Source of the DNA: Helicobacter pylori oki112
GTDB taxonomy: Bacteria; Campylobacterota; Campylobacteria; Campylobacterales; Helicobacteraceae
DNA: 64,000 nt
NCBI RefSeq assembly: GCF_000600085.1
Contig: NZ_CP006821.1
Coordinates: 744,001 to 808,000 of the forward strand
Direction of reading: 5' to 3'
Position numbers and translations under genes: made by a program. Below the pieces are notes generated by a model, which saw only the letters and a program-made list of their open reading frames with translations, had not been told where the DNA came from and did not search any database. Every line of letters starts with the position of its first letter. Position 1 is the stretch's first letter. This document shows, piece by piece, positions 17,147 through 26,435 of this stretch.

Positions 17147-18415
17147 TTATTTTTCTTTTAAGCGCGCAACTTTTGCCCCTAAGGTGTTGATTTTATCCTC
17201 TAATCTCTCATAACCCCTATCCAAGTGGTAAATCCTATGCACCCTACTCACGCCCTTAGCCACTAAAGCGGCTAAAATGAGAGCCGAAGAAGCCCTTAAA
17301 TCAGTCGCCATCACATCGCTTCCGGTAAGCTCTGTGGATCCGCTAATGGTAGCCACATTGGTTTTTAGGCTGATATTAGCCCCCAAGCGTTGCAACTCGC
17401 TTGCATGCATGAAGCGGTTTTCAAAAAGCGTCTCTTCAATCACGCTCGTCCCCAAACACTGCGTGGCTAACGCCATGAATTGCGCTTGCATGTCTGTGGG
17501 AAAGCCTGGGTATTCTTTCGTGGTGATTTCAAAGGCTTGTCGTTTTTTGGCCGGATAAATTTCTATAGAATTTTCTTGAATGTCTAGCGAAAAACCAATT
17601 TCTATAAGCTTGTCGGTGATCGCTTGAAGATGGTTAGGGATGATATGATTGATTTTAAGCTGGCTGTTAGTGATAGCCCCCACGCATAAATAAGTGCCTG
17701 CTTCAATCCTATCGGGTATGATTTGAATGTCTTTTAAATTCAAAGCGTCATTTTCTACCCCCCTAATCTTTAACTCGCTGCTGCCAACGCCCTCAATTTC
17801 TACGCCCCCACTCTGTAAAAACGCGCACAATTGAGCGATTTCTGGCTCTTTAGCGGCGTTAATGATACGCGTGATCCCTTTAGCTAAGCTTGCTGCCATG
17901 AGGGCGTTTTCTGTGCCTGTAACGCTGATCTTATCAAATAAAATATCATTCCCTTTCAAGCCTTTAGGGGCTTTTGCATGGATATAGCCTTGCTCAATTT
18001 TGATTTCAGCCCCTAGTTGTTGCATCGCTTTTAAGTGCAAATCCACAGGCCTTGCTCCTATAGCGCACCCACCGGGCAAACTCACTAAGCATTTTTTAAA
18101 ACGCGCTAATAGTGGGCCTAAAACCAAAATGGAAGCGCGCATTTTACGCACTAAATCGTAAGTGGCTTCGGTGTGGTGCAGGGATTTGGCGCCAATTTGA
18201 AGCGTGTTAGGATCAAGCCATTCTAATTCTGCACCTAAATTTTGCAACAATAACGCCATCGCTTTTATATCCACCACTTGGGGCAAAGATTTGATTTTGA
18301 CTTCTTGTTGGCTTAAAAGCGTGGCGGCTAAAATAGGGAGCGCGGAATTTTTCGCCCCAGAAATTTCTACCCCCCCTTTCAAAGGGACTTGTCCTACAAT
18401 CTCTAAAAAATCCAA
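17147..18415 (-). CDS. murA: UDP-N-acetylglucosamine 1-carboxyvinyltransferase
   Basis: First committed step of peptidoglycan synthesis (enolpyruvyl transfer to UDP-GlcNAc). The 422-residue protein has EPSP-synthase-like repeats, [12 protein letters not shown] at the N-terminus, and the active-site Cys in [16 protein letters not shown], the residue that fosfomycin alkylates. The start is TTG: the minus strand reads AAAAGGATAGAATTGGATTTT, so the AAGGA overlapping the upstream stop sits five bases before the TTG and fixes the start. No ATG lies nearby in frame. Confidence 0.96.
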   Translation of the reverse strand: MDFLEIVGQVPLKGGVEISGAKNSALPILAATLLSQQEVKIKSLPQVVDIKAMALLLQNLGAELEWLDPNTLQIGAKSLHHTEATYDLVRKMRASILVLGPLLARFKKCLVSLPGGCAIGARPVDLHLKAMQQLGAEIKIEQGYIHAKAPKGLKGNDILFDKISVTGTENALMAASLAKGITRIINAAKEPEIAQLCAFLQSGGVEIEGVGSSELKIRGVENDALNLKDIQIIPDRIEAGTYLCVGAITNSQLKINHIIPNHLQAITDKLIEIGFSLDIQENSIEIYPAKKRQAFEITTKEYPGFPTDMQAQFMALATQCLGTSVIEETLFENRFMHASELQRLGANISLKTNVATISGSTELTGSDVMATDLRASSALILAALVAKGVSRVHRIYHLDRGYERLEDKINTLGAKVARLKEK

Positions 18416-18417
18416 TT

Positions 18418-18825
18418 CTATCCTTTTTCTTTTTTATTCTTAAGGGCTAAGCCGGTAGCGTTAGTGATTTTTTGTGCATGACTGGGGTTAGCGTTTTCTA
18501 ATTCTTGCCCAAAATTAATAGCGTCTTCTAATTCAAAAAATTCTGAAGCGACTAATTTTTGGATCGTTTCTAACCACAGAGTTTCTTTATCTTTGGGGCA
18601 AATTTTAAAACGCTCATTGAAGCTGTTTTTCAGTTTTTCTAAAGCTGGCACGCTTTTAAGGTTTTTAACTTGTTCGCTCAAATCTTCTAAAGAAAGGCTT
18701 TTATTAGGAATATTTTGCTTTAAGGGGGGGCGAAAAAACCTCCAAACAAGCCCCACCAATAACACAGGCAGCAAGCATACAAAGAGAATCAAATACATGT
18801 AAGCGTAATAAGTCAAATTGCCCAT
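18418..18825 (-). CDS. Small single-pass membrane protein of unknown function
   Basis: A 135-residue protein with one N-terminal membrane segment ([18 protein letters not shown], about residues 12-29) and a soluble helical, charged C-terminal domain ([20 protein letters not shown] ... [25 protein letters not shown]). It contains a G7/C7 run (18724-18730) just after the membrane segment. Not recognised beyond this; equivalent to HP0647 by position. It lies between galU and murA, two bases from murA, whose ribosome site overlaps its end, so the three are one operon. Confidence 0.8.
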   Translation of the reverse strand: MGNLTYYAYMYLILFVCLLPVLLVGLVWRFFRPPLKQNIPNKSLSLEDLSEQVKNLKSVPALEKLKNSFNERFKICPKDKETLWLETIQKLVASEFFELEDAINFGQELENANPSHAQKITNATGLALKNKKEKG

Positions 18826-18836
18826 GTTGATAAGAT

Positions 18837-19658
18837 TTATAAGCGTTTTTTATAATAAGCGTTGCTCGCTTCAATATAGCCTTCCACACTCCCGCAATCG
18901 TATCGTTTGCCTTTGAATTGGTAAGCGATGATGCGCTTTCTTTTGGCTTGAGTGAGTAAAGCGTCTGTGATTTGGATTTCATTGTTTTTACCCGGTTTCG
19001 TCTCGCTTAAAATTTCAAAAATATCCGGGGTTAAAATGTAGCGCCCTATCACGGCTAGATTGCTTGGGGCGTCTTCTTGGCTTGGTTTTTCCACCATGTC
19101 TTTAATCTCATACACCCCCTCTTCTAACCATTCGCCTCTGATCACGCCGTATTTTGAAACTTCTTCTAACGCCACTTCTTCAATGGCTACAATGGAGCAT
19201 TGGTATTTTTGATACAATGAAGTCATTTGCTTTAACACGCTTGGGTGATCATGGCTTATGCATAAGTCATCGGCTAAAATCACCGCAAAAGGCTCATTGC
19301 CTATGAGGGCTTCTCCGGTTAAAATCGCATGCCCTAGGCCTTTCATTTGCTTTTGGCGCACATAGGAAAAACAGCATTTTTCTATAATGTTACGAATGCT
19401 TTTTAGGGCGTTTTCTTTGTTAGTGCCTTGGATTTGATGCTCTATTTCATAGCTCGTGTCAAAATAATCTTCTAAACTGCGCTTGTTTCTTCCTGTAACG
19501 ATCGCCATCACTTCACAGCCTGCTTCCATCGCTTCTTCCACAGCGTATTGGATTAAAGGCTTATCCACAATGGGCAGCATTTCTTTAGGAATGGTTTTAG
19601 TGATCGGCAAAAAGCGCGTGCCATAGCCAGCGGCAGGAAAAAGGCATTTTTTAATCAT
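18837..19658 (-). CDS. galU: UTP-glucose-1-phosphate uridylyltransferase
   Basis: Makes UDP-glucose from UTP and glucose-1-phosphate for LPS sugars. The 273-residue length is normal. It has the nucleotidyltransferase N-terminus KKCLFPAAGYGTRFLPITKTIPKEM, the family EDYFDTSYEIE block, and VEKPSQEDAPSNLAVIGRYIL in the middle. Translationally coupled to slt upstream (ATGA overlap). UDP-glucose/UDP-galactose would feed the LPS glycosyltransferases such as those at 47.3-49.7 kb. Confidence 0.96.
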   Translation of the reverse strand: MIKKCLFPAAGYGTRFLPITKTIPKEMLPIVDKPLIQYAVEEAMEAGCEVMAIVTGRNKRSLEDYFDTSYEIEHQIQGTNKENALKSIRNIIEKCCFSYVRQKQMKGLGHAILTGEALIGNEPFAVILADDLCISHDHPSVLKQMTSLYQKYQCSIVAIEEVALEEVSKYGVIRGEWLEEGVYEIKDMVEKPSQEDAPSNLAVIGRYILTPDIFEILSETKPGKNNEIQITDALLTQAKRKRIIAYQFKGKRYDCGSVEGYIEASNAYYKKRL

Positions 19659-21337
19659 GGTTTGTCCTTTGAGTTAAGAGTTTGTTCTAAAAACGCATCA
19701 ATAGGGATGAAATTCCCAAAAATTTCTTGATAAATCAAGTAATTGAGCATGACTCTAAAGCCATACATGCGAGTCTCGCTATAAGGCATAAGCTCCATGC
19801 TAAGCCATGGCTCAAAATGATTTTTTTCTTTAAATCGTTTGGAGCTTTCTAGCCACCTCCTTAAAAACCCAGGCCCAGCGTTATAAGCGTAGGCGACAAA
19901 AAGGGGATGGTTGAATTCTTTTTTCAAATGGTTCAAGTAATAATTGCCAAGTTTGAGAGCGATGTTGGGGTTAAACATGTCGTTTAGATCAATGTTATCC
20001 ATGCCAAGGCGTTTAGCGAAAGGCCCTACATTAAAGGGCATGATTTGCATAAGCCCTAGAGCGAACGAGCGCGAAATGACTGCCGGGAGCAAAAAGCTTT
20101 CTTGTCTAGCGATCGCATACGCCATAGCCCTTTCATCTGTATTTTGCCATTCAATAATGCCCTCATAAGGGGATAAATAATAATAAATCTTGTCTTTATT
20201 GCGTTGGCTTAAAAGATAGGTCAATTCAGGAGCGCTTTTTTCATAATACAGGCTTTTTAGCATCGCATTAAACGCGCCCTCATCTTTCAAACTCAAGGTT
20301 TTTTCCTTAAAAATTTGCCACGAAAAAGGGTCATAAGTGTTAAAAGGAGGGTCTTCTTGGCTTAAATTCTGGATATGAGAAATGATGCGGTAACTGGGCG
20401 TGGTTTTGAGTTTTCGGCTCGCATAAAGACTATAGAGGTTTAAGGCAGGGCTTTGTGAAAGGCGTTCCAAAGTTTTTTTCTTTTTAGAGACTAAATACTG
20501 CCAAAAAATCGCTCTGTCTTTTGAAAAATCATCGTCCTTGACAACCGCTTCTGATCGTTCAAAATACTTGAGTGCTTTAGAGGGTTTTTTGCGCAAGATT
20601 TCATTAATCCCTAGAATAAAAAAGGTTTGCGCGTTGCTGTGGGTAGCGTTACTTTTAGTGAGAGCGTCTTTAAAATGATCCAATTTAGGATCTAAAATAA
20701 CCTGATAGATCAAACGGTTAAACGCCGGGTAATCTTCATCTAAAAGGCGGTTTAATTCTTTAATGGGGATATGCTCTTCAAAAATTTGGAGCTTTTTTTC
20801 ATAACTCAAATGATTGAAAAGCACGCTAAACACTTGCACATTAGCCTTAAATAAAGAAGCGCTCACATGCTTACTTTGCAAGATTTCTAATTCTTCATAA
20901 AGAACGGGGTAAGCCTCTTTGATTTTTTCTTGTAAGGGCTTGATGGTCTGAGGGGGGATTTTATCAAAATCTTTGATTTTTGATTTTAAAGCGATAGCGA
21001 TACAGCTTGCTTGGAAAGTGTCTGTTGTTTCTAACATGCTTTCTAGGGTAATTTGTTTGCAATAAATATCTTCAGGCAATTTAACATCAGGGTTTTTTTC
21101 TGAATTTTCTACGCCTTTTTCTTGCATGGCTTTTTGTAGGGCGGTATTTTTATTTTGAGTCAATTCATAGGCTTTTTTAGCGTTTTCTAAAGTGGTTTTT
21201 TTATCGCTAATATAACGCCATAAATAATAATCCCTAACGATCCCGGCGGGCTTTTTTTCTAAATCCTTTAAACTCAACTCGGTTTGAGAAAAACCAACGC
21301 CAAGCGCACCCATAAAAAATAAAATAAAAAAACGCAT
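19655..21337 (-). CDS. slt: Soluble lytic murein transglycosylase
   Basis: Periplasmic enzyme that cleaves peptidoglycan strands to 1,6-anhydro-muropeptides. A signal peptide (FFILFFMGALGVGFS) is followed by a long alpha-helical superhelix typical of Slt70. The catalytic domain lies near residues 400-500: IARQESF with the catalytic Glu, ALGLMQIMP, and AYNAGPG. The ATG at 21337 (MRFFILFF, 560 residues) is taken as the start, since the longer frame to 21376 runs into the YggT-family gene and adds residues before the signal peptide. Coupled to galU by ATGA. Confidence 0.94.
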   Translation of the reverse strand: MRFFILFFMGALGVGFSQTELSLKDLEKKPAGIVRDYYLWRYISDKKTTLENAKKAYELTQNKNTALQKAMQEKGVENSEKNPDVKLPEDIYCKQITLESMLETTDTFQASCIAIALKSKIKDFDKIPPQTIKPLQEKIKEAYPVLYEELEILQSKHVSASLFKANVQVFSVLFNHLSYEKKLQIFEEHIPIKELNRLLDEDYPAFNRLIYQVILDPKLDHFKDALTKSNATHSNAQTFFILGINEILRKKPSKALKYFERSEAVVKDDDFSKDRAIFWQYLVSKKKKTLERLSQSPALNLYSLYASRKLKTTPSYRIISHIQNLSQEDPPFNTYDPFSWQIFKEKTLSLKDEGAFNAMLKSLYYEKSAPELTYLLSQRNKDKIYYYLSPYEGIIEWQNTDERAMAYAIARQESFLLPAVISRSFALGLMQIMPFNVGPFAKRLGMDNIDLNDMFNPNIALKLGNYYLNHLKKEFNHPLFVAYAYNAGPGFLRRWLESSKRFKEKNHFEPWLSMELMPYSETRMYGFRVMLNYLIYQEIFGNFIPIDAFLEQTLNSKDKP

Positions 21338-21345
21338 GATTTTCT

Positions 21346-21639
21346 TTAGAGGCTTTTGGCGAGCGCAAAAAGCCATTGGATGAGAGTTAAATCTAAAAAT
21401 TTCAAAACAATGACCACCACTAAAGGAGCGAAATCCAACCCGTTAAACACTAGCTTGAATCTAGAGCGTAAAAAATAAAACACTGGCTCACACAAGCGAG
21501 CGAGGATTTGCATGATGGGGTTATTGGGGTTAGGCTGCACGAAACTGATAAGCGAATAAATGATCACCACCCACATATAAATCGTAATGAGCGAGCTTAA
21601 AATCACCGCTATCGCATTAATAAGGGTAGAAAAAATCAT
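21346..21639 (-). CDS. YggT-family small membrane protein
   Basis: A 97-residue inner-membrane protein with an N-terminal membrane segment (about 5-33), the family block [32 protein letters not shown], and a second membrane segment ([18 protein letters not shown]). YggT proteins are linked to osmotic tolerance and envelope or division processes in other bacteria; the exact role is unknown. The start overlaps the stop of gltX2 as ATGA and slt follows after 8 bases. Confidence 0.88.
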   Translation of the reverse strand: MIFSTLINAIAVILSSLITIYMWVVIIYSLISFVQPNPNNPIMQILARLCEPVFYFLRSRFKLVFNGLDFAPLVVVIVLKFLDLTLIQWLFALAKSL

Positions 21640-22955
21640 GCTTTGAGCCTTAAAACTTCTTGATGATGGCTTTGGATATAGGGGAAAATCAAAGGCAATT
21701 CAACGCCATGCGAGTTCCCGGTTAAAAGGATGCGCAAAGGTTTGAAAAAATCCTTACCCTTAAGCTGGCTTAATCGCATGGCTTCCTTTTTAAAACTTTC
21801 AAAATCCTTATACGCTTGAAAATCCATGCTTTTTAGAGCGTTAAAAAGCGCTAAACAACGCTCTTTAAAATCTTCGTTCTCGTAAGTTTTAACAATATCC
21901 TTTGGCTCTAAAAACAACGAAATTTTTTCTTTCAATTCTAAAAGCGTGCCGCATTCTTCTATAAACAATCTTAAAAGCCCTAAAAGGTTTTTATCTTTTA
22001 TTGAAGTGAGTTCTAATAGCTTTTCATCGTCTAAAAGCTTTAAATGCTCGTGGTTTAAGTGTTTTAAATATTTTAAATTAAAATGAGCCGGGGAACTGGA
22101 AAGATTTTCTAAATCAAACCACTCTATCGCTTCATCAAGGCTAAAAACTTCCTTAGGCACTTTATTACCGATAGTGATGAGGTAATTTGCGATCGCAACC
22201 GGTAAAAACCCTTGATTCAAAAGCCATTTCACGCTGGACGCTTCATCTCTTTTGCTCATCTTTTTACCGCTTGTTTCATCTAAAATAATGGGCAAATGCA
22301 CATAAACAATCGGATCGTTTGAGCCTAAAGCTTGCTGGATTAAAATTTGTTTAGGGGTGTTACTCACATGATCTTCGCCTCTAATAATCAAACTGATTTC
22401 ATAGAGCAAATCATCGCATGCGCAAGCGAAATTATAAGTAGGGCTTTTATCTTTTCTCAAAAGCACAAAAGAATCCAATTCATCAGGTTCAAATCTCACT
22501 TCTTTTTTAATCGCATCGTTGAAAGACACCGCATGATTTGGGGCTTTTAAACGCACCACAGGGGCATGGTGCTTGTCTTTTTCTAAAGTGGCCCATTCGT
22601 CTAAATACCTGAAAGGGCGTTTTTCATTTTTGGCTTTTTCTTTTTCTCTTTCTAAAAACTCCGCGCTCGCATAACAATAAAATGCTTTATTTTCTTTCAG
22701 TAATTTTTCTGCCATTTCTCTGTGGTAATCTATGTTATGGCTTTGATACACGAGCTTGTCCCAACTTATCCCCATAAGCTTTAAAATCTCTAAAATCTCT
22801 TGATCTTTGCCTTCAATGTTACGCTCTTTGTCCGTGTCTTCAATGCGAATGAGAAAGGGTTTGTGTTGCTGTTTGGCCACAATGTAGTTGAAAATGGCTG
22901 CCCTTAAATTCCCTATGTGCATATCCCCTGTAGGCGAAGGCGCAAAACGAAGCAT
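21636..22955 (-). CDS. gltX2: Glutamyl-tRNA synthetase 2 (tRNA-Gln-type GluRS)
   Basis: Class I synthetase of 439 residues with [19 protein letters not shown] (HIGH variant HIGN) at the N-terminus and the KMSKRD loop (about residue 230). H. pylori has two GluRS proteins. From established work, this locus (HP0643) encodes GluRS2, which preferentially charges tRNA-Gln with Glu for conversion by GatCAB; the other, HP0476, charges tRNA-Glu. Which of the two it is rests on gene position. Downstream is YggT (ATGA overlap); 165 bases of intergenic DNA separate it from frxA. Confidence 0.92.
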   Translation of the reverse strand: MLRFAPSPTGDMHIGNLRAAIFNYIVAKQQHKPFLIRIEDTDKERNIEGKDQEILEILKLMGISWDKLVYQSHNIDYHREMAEKLLKENKAFYCYASAEFLEREKEKAKNEKRPFRYLDEWATLEKDKHHAPVVRLKAPNHAVSFNDAIKKEVRFEPDELDSFVLLRKDKSPTYNFACACDDLLYEISLIIRGEDHVSNTPKQILIQQALGSNDPIVYVHLPIILDETSGKKMSKRDEASSVKWLLNQGFLPVAIANYLITIGNKVPKEVFSLDEAIEWFDLENLSSSPAHFNLKYLKHLNHEHLKLLDDEKLLELTSIKDKNLLGLLRLFIEECGTLLELKEKISLFLEPKDIVKTYENEDFKERCLALFNALKSMDFQAYKDFESFKKEAMRLSQLKGKDFFKPLRILLTGNSHGVELPLIFPYIQSHHQEVLRLKA

Positions 22956-23065
22956 AAAAACCCTTTATTTAAAAATAATTTTTGATTATACCTAAAGAAT
23001 ACTTAATTGTGTTGTGGTAGTTCTGTTTTTATCAAACATGAATGGGCATCATTTAAGAGATTAGC

Positions 23066-23083
23066 GCTTGGCTAACGCCAAGC
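23066..23083. repeat. Perfect 7-bp inverted repeat between gltX2 and frxA
   Basis: GCTTGGC TAAC GCCAAGC. It lies downstream of frxA (which ends at 23121) and upstream of gltX2. Neither side has a clean T-run (plus side continues CTCTTTATGG), so it is at best a weak terminator for frxA; it could also be an RNA hairpin in the gltX2 leader. Confidence 0.55.
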
Positions 23084-23120
23084 TCTTTATGGTTGGTTAT
23101 CAAAAAGCTAAAAGCGTTTT

Positions 23121-23774
23121 TTATTCAATCACTTCATAAATAACTTCTGTCTTCCAGCGGGTTTTAGGGGTGATTTCTTGGTTGCGATAACCAAAACAAG
23201 CCATTACCGAAACGCCAAATTCCGCCGTGTTCAGATAGCCTTTTTCCTCTAAATAAGCCTCCACTTTTTCTTGATCATACCCTTCAATCGGGCAAGAATC
23301 AATGCCTAACATGGCCGCTGCCATCATCATGTTCGCCATTTGGATATAAGTCTGCTTGCTAGCCCAATCAAACAAAGATCGTTCGCTATTGAGTTTCATA
23401 TCGTTCTCTTGGAAATTTTTGATGATTTGAGCGAACCTGGAATTGGTGTCATAATCCCTTTTTTTAACCTCATGCATCACTTTTTTAACATAATCGCTGT
23501 CATAAGTAACGCCTTTTCGCGCAAGATAAATGACAAAATGGCTCGCTCCCTCTAAACCAAAAAGCGCCCCCCAGGCCATCGGTTTTAAATCTTCTTTCAT
23601 GCGTTCATTCTTTAATAAAAGCATTTTCCATGGTTCAAGCCCGATTGAAGAAGGGGCTAATCTCCCCACTTCAACCAAAGCTTCCCAATCCTTTTGGGAA
23701 ATACGACGATTAGGATCGTATTTTTTTGCAGCAAATCGTTGGTGCTGTAAAGCAATCACTTGTTCTCTGTCCAT
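23121..23774 (-). CDS. frxA: NAD(P)H-flavin nitroreductase FrxA
   Basis: Oxygen-insensitive FMN nitroreductase of 217 residues. The N-terminal block QHQRFAAKKYDPNRRIS, the LAPSSIGLEPWKMLLL segment and the C-terminal GVSVMACFGYRNQE are those of the nitroreductase fold. FrxA, with RdxA elsewhere in the genome, activates metronidazole, so loss-of-function mutations contribute to resistance. Here the frame is full length with no premature stop. One base separates it from the dehydrogenase gene upstream, so it is in an operon with it. Confidence 0.95.
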   Translation of the reverse strand: MDREQVIALQHQRFAAKKYDPNRRISQKDWEALVEVGRLAPSSIGLEPWKMLLLKNERMKEDLKPMAWGALFGLEGASHFVIYLARKGVTYDSDYVKKVMHEVKKRDYDTNSRFAQIIKNFQENDMKLNSERSLFDWASKQTYIQMANMMMAAAMLGIDSCPIEGYDQEKVEAYLEEKGYLNTAEFGVSVMACFGYRNQEITPKTRWKTEVIYEVIE

Positions 23775-23775
23775 T

Positions 23776-24633
23776 TTAATGTTCTCCTTTTTCTAAATAA
23801 TGATAAACGGCTGCCATATCCATTTCGCCTAAACCGGATTTTTCTGCTTGAGAATAAAGCTCTTGCGCTTTGGATAAAAATGGCAATTGAATCGCCTCTT
23901 CTGCTTCATTGTTGGCTAAGCGAATATCCTTGAGCATGAGCTTCAAACTGAAAGCGGCCGGATAGCTATCTTGTAGCCACATGCCTTTTTTAGCTTGAAA
24001 GAGAGGCGAATTCATGCCAGATTGGCCAATAATTTGCAAAAATGGCTCTGCATCAACCCCTAAATGTTTGGCTAATAGAAAAGCTTCTGAATAAGCGACC
24101 CCCATTTGAGCTAAAAGGCTATTAATGGATAATTTAGCCCCTGCCCCTTGACCAATCTTACCCAAATAAAAGGTTTGACTCCCTAAATGCGCCAAAATAG
24201 GTTTGAGTTGAGCAACCACTTCTTTTTCACCTGCCGCTAAAATCAATAAAGCCCCGGCTTTGGCCGCGCCAACCGATCCTGAAACGGGCGCTTCAAGGTA
24301 AGTTACTTGATGCTTTTGAGCGGTTTTTTCTAAAGATAAGCTCTCCAAAGGAGCGATGGTGCTCATATTCACCACGATTTTTTCAGACATCTGTTCCCAA
24401 AATTCTGGCACTAAAACAGCATCAATCGCCGTTTTATCCGAAAGCATGGTAAAAATCAGATCAACTTTAGCGGCCAAATCTATAGGGTTAGTATAAACCG
24501 CTACGCCCTTTTCCTTTAAGGGGGCTGCTTTGCTCTCTGTTCGGTTATAAACCGATACTTTTAAACCCGCATCGCACAAACGAGCCGCCATAGGAGTCCC
24601 CATAGCCCCAAGTCCAATCCATCCGATTTTCAT
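23776..24633 (-). CDS. Beta-hydroxyacid dehydrogenase (3-hydroxyisobutyrate dehydrogenase-like), accessory
   Basis: A 285-residue NAD(P)-dependent oxidoreductase. The N-terminal Rossmann motif is IGWIGLGAMGTPMAARL (GLGAMG), then EAPVSGSVGAAKAGALLILAAG (substrate site) and GAGAKLSINSLLAQMG with the catalytic Lys. Members oxidise 3-hydroxyisobutyrate, tartronate semialdehyde or succinic semialdehyde-type substrates; which one cannot be told here. From memory it matches a gene found in J99 (jhp0585) but missing from 26695, making it part of the variable gene pool. It sits between frxA (1-base gap) and the START-like gene (14-base gap), so it entered without breaking the operon. Confidence 0.88.
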   Translation of the reverse strand: MKIGWIGLGAMGTPMAARLCDAGLKVSVYNRTESKAAPLKEKGVAVYTNPIDLAAKVDLIFTMLSDKTAIDAVLVPEFWEQMSEKIVVNMSTIAPLESLSLEKTAQKHQVTYLEAPVSGSVGAAKAGALLILAAGEKEVVAQLKPILAHLGSQTFYLGKIGQGAGAKLSINSLLAQMGVAYSEAFLLAKHLGVDAEPFLQIIGQSGMNSPLFQAKKGMWLQDSYPAAFSLKLMLKDIRLANNEAEEAIQLPFLSKAQELYSQAEKSGLGEMDMAAVYHYLEKGEH

Positions 24634-24647
24634 TTAACCCTCACTTA

Positions 24648-25151
24648 TTAGCGTGAATACGCCACTAAACCATCTAACCAAGCCTGATGGCCATTTAGCA
24701 TCGCATTAGGCACAGATTTCGCTAAAGCTTTAGCAGGGACTCCCAATTGGCTTTCTTGGGTTAGAATACGCACACGATCATTATCTAATTTTTCAACAAT
24801 CCATGCGTGATAGACTTCAAGATACTCATCGCCTTTAGCTTCATTCCAACCTCTCCAAGCCAAACGCAGTATGGTGTCTTTCAATTCAAACTCTTCCACC
24901 TGTGCCTCCACTAAAAAGCCAAAAGTTTCAAAACAAAAACGAGTCTTGTCTTTAAGAATGGTATTGTCTTGATTATGCATGTGGACATTCCCTGAATTTT
25001 TGTAATACTTTTCCCAACAAGACGCGTCTCTTAAATGCTGCACCACTTTATTAAAATCCAAACATTTGACAATGACTTCATTGGACACAAAATTATCAGT
25101 CTCTCCTGGAACCCATTTCTTAGGCCATTGAATCGCATTCATCGTTATCAT
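24648..25151 (-). CDS. START/SRPBCC-like protein of unknown function
   Basis: A 167-residue protein with no signal peptide. Its pattern of alternating strands (VSNEVIVKCLDFNKVVQHLRDA, RFCFETFGFLVEAQVEEF, LAWRGWNEAKGDEYLEVYHAW) and a long C-terminal helix (NAMLNGHQAWLDGLVAYSR) resembles the SRPBCC lipid- or ligand-binding fold (polyketide cyclase type). Two ATG codons (25151, 25142) are possible; the first has GAGA just upstream and is preferred. Role unknown; operon context is pcnB/cca and the dehydrogenase. Confidence 0.75.
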   Translation of the reverse strand: MITMNAIQWPKKWVPGETDNFVSNEVIVKCLDFNKVVQHLRDASCWEKYYKNSGNVHMHNQDNTILKDKTRFCFETFGFLVEAQVEEFELKDTILRLAWRGWNEAKGDEYLEVYHAWIVEKLDNDRVRILTQESQLGVPAKALAKSVPNAMLNGHQAWLDGLVAYSR

Positions 25152-25164
25152 ATTTTCTCTGTTT

Positions 25165-26373
25165 TTAATTTTTTCTGCCTATTGGCGAAAAGTTTATAAC
25201 ATCATTAGGTAAATAATTATCTTTAACCCATTCAATCAGCCACTCTAAAGCGTTGTTTTTAGGGTGAGCGATGATTAAATTTAGGCATGCGTTTAAAATT
25301 TCGCCGATTTGTTGGTGTTGGTAACCCAAGCTTTGAAGCGTCCCGCCCTTAAGGGCTAGGTGTTCTTTTTTAAAAGGTTCGTTAGCGTTAAATATTTCTT
25401 TTAACAAGCTTTTAATTTTTAAAGCGTGTTTGGGGTTTTTGAGCGCATAAAAATCTAAAGCCAAATTAAAAGGCTCTAAATCGTAGTTTTTTAATAAAAA
25501 TTTTAATTCTGTTTTATTATGAATATTTAAAAAAGCTTTGTGGCATTCTTTAGCTTTTGAAAATAAAACACAAGTTTTTTTAGGGTAGCGTAAATTTTCT
25601 AAACTTTTTTGATGCTTAAAAAACCCCAATAATCTTAATTCCAAATTGAAAGGCGCGTTTTTTAAAAACCCTAAATTTTCTATTTTTTCTTGAATAACCA
25701 ACTCTAAAATTTCTTGATATTCTTTAGCCACTTCATAGGCGTTTTTCCCCATAAGAAGCTTATTCAATTCACTTTGTAAGCGTTCTTTAGAAAGGTGTTT
25801 TAACAAATCCTTACACGCAAAAACCGCTTCTTTAGTGCTTGGCGCTATTTTAAAGCCTAAAGTCGCGCTAAATCGCAGCGATCTTAAAATCCTTAAAGCG
25901 TCTTCAAAAAACCTCAATCGCGCTTCCCCCACGCATTCAATCGTTTGATTTCTAATCGCATTCTGCCCTTTAAAAGGATCAATAATCCCTTTTGTAGGGC
26001 TATAAGCGATCGCATTCATGCTAAAATCGCGCCGCTTTAAATCGTCTGTCAAACGAGCGCTAAAAACCAATTCTTTAGGCTTTCGGTGTTTGATATGCCC
26101 TTTTTCAATTCTAAAGGTTGTAATTTCATAGCTTTGATCGTTTTTAAGAGCCGTGATCGTGCCATGTTTGATACCGGTTTCTAGCACCCTAAAATGGCGC
26201 TTTAAAAGAAGCTCTTTGCTTTCATTGACTAAAGCGTTTGAGGTCAAATCGTAATCTTTTGGGGTAATTCCCATCAAACAATCGCGCACGCACCCCCCTA
26301 CCAAGTAAAGCTCATAGGGGGATTTTTCATAAATGTCAAACAATTCTTTTAATTCTTTTTCTAACTCAAACAC
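25165..26373 (-). CDS. CCA tRNA nucleotidyltransferase / poly(A) polymerase family protein
   Basis: Class II nucleotidyltransferase of 402 residues. The N-terminal catalytic block is YLVGGCVRDCLMG...KDYDLTSNAL with the two metal-binding Asp in DYD. It is followed by RRDFSMNAIAYSP and the neck motif RILRSLRFSATLGF. It is annotated in H. pylori as poly(A) polymerase, but length and motifs suit the CCA-adding enzyme that completes tRNA 3' ends; H. pylori needs such an activity. The start is GTG. It is the first gene of the minus-strand operon and is divergent from queC with 62 bases between the starts. Confidence 0.88.
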   Translation of the reverse strand: MFELEKELKELFDIYEKSPYELYLVGGCVRDCLMGITPKDYDLTSNALVNESKELLLKRHFRVLETGIKHGTITALKNDQSYEITTFRIEKGHIKHRKPKELVFSARLTDDLKRRDFSMNAIAYSPTKGIIDPFKGQNAIRNQTIECVGEARLRFFEDALRILRSLRFSATLGFKIAPSTKEAVFACKDLLKHLSKERLQSELNKLLMGKNAYEVAKEYQEILELVIQEKIENLGFLKNAPFNLELRLLGFFKHQKSLENLRYPKKTCVLFSKAKECHKAFLNIHNKTELKFLLKNYDLEPFNLALDFYALKNPKHALKIKSLLKEIFNANEPFKKEHLALKGGTLQSLGYQHQQIGEILNACLNLIIAHPKNNALEWLIEWVKDNYLPNDVINFSPIGRKN

Positions 26374-26435
26374 GCTTTTTACTCTTAAAATTTCTTTGTG
26401 TTATTATATCTTTTTAGAATTTTTAAGGAATGTTG

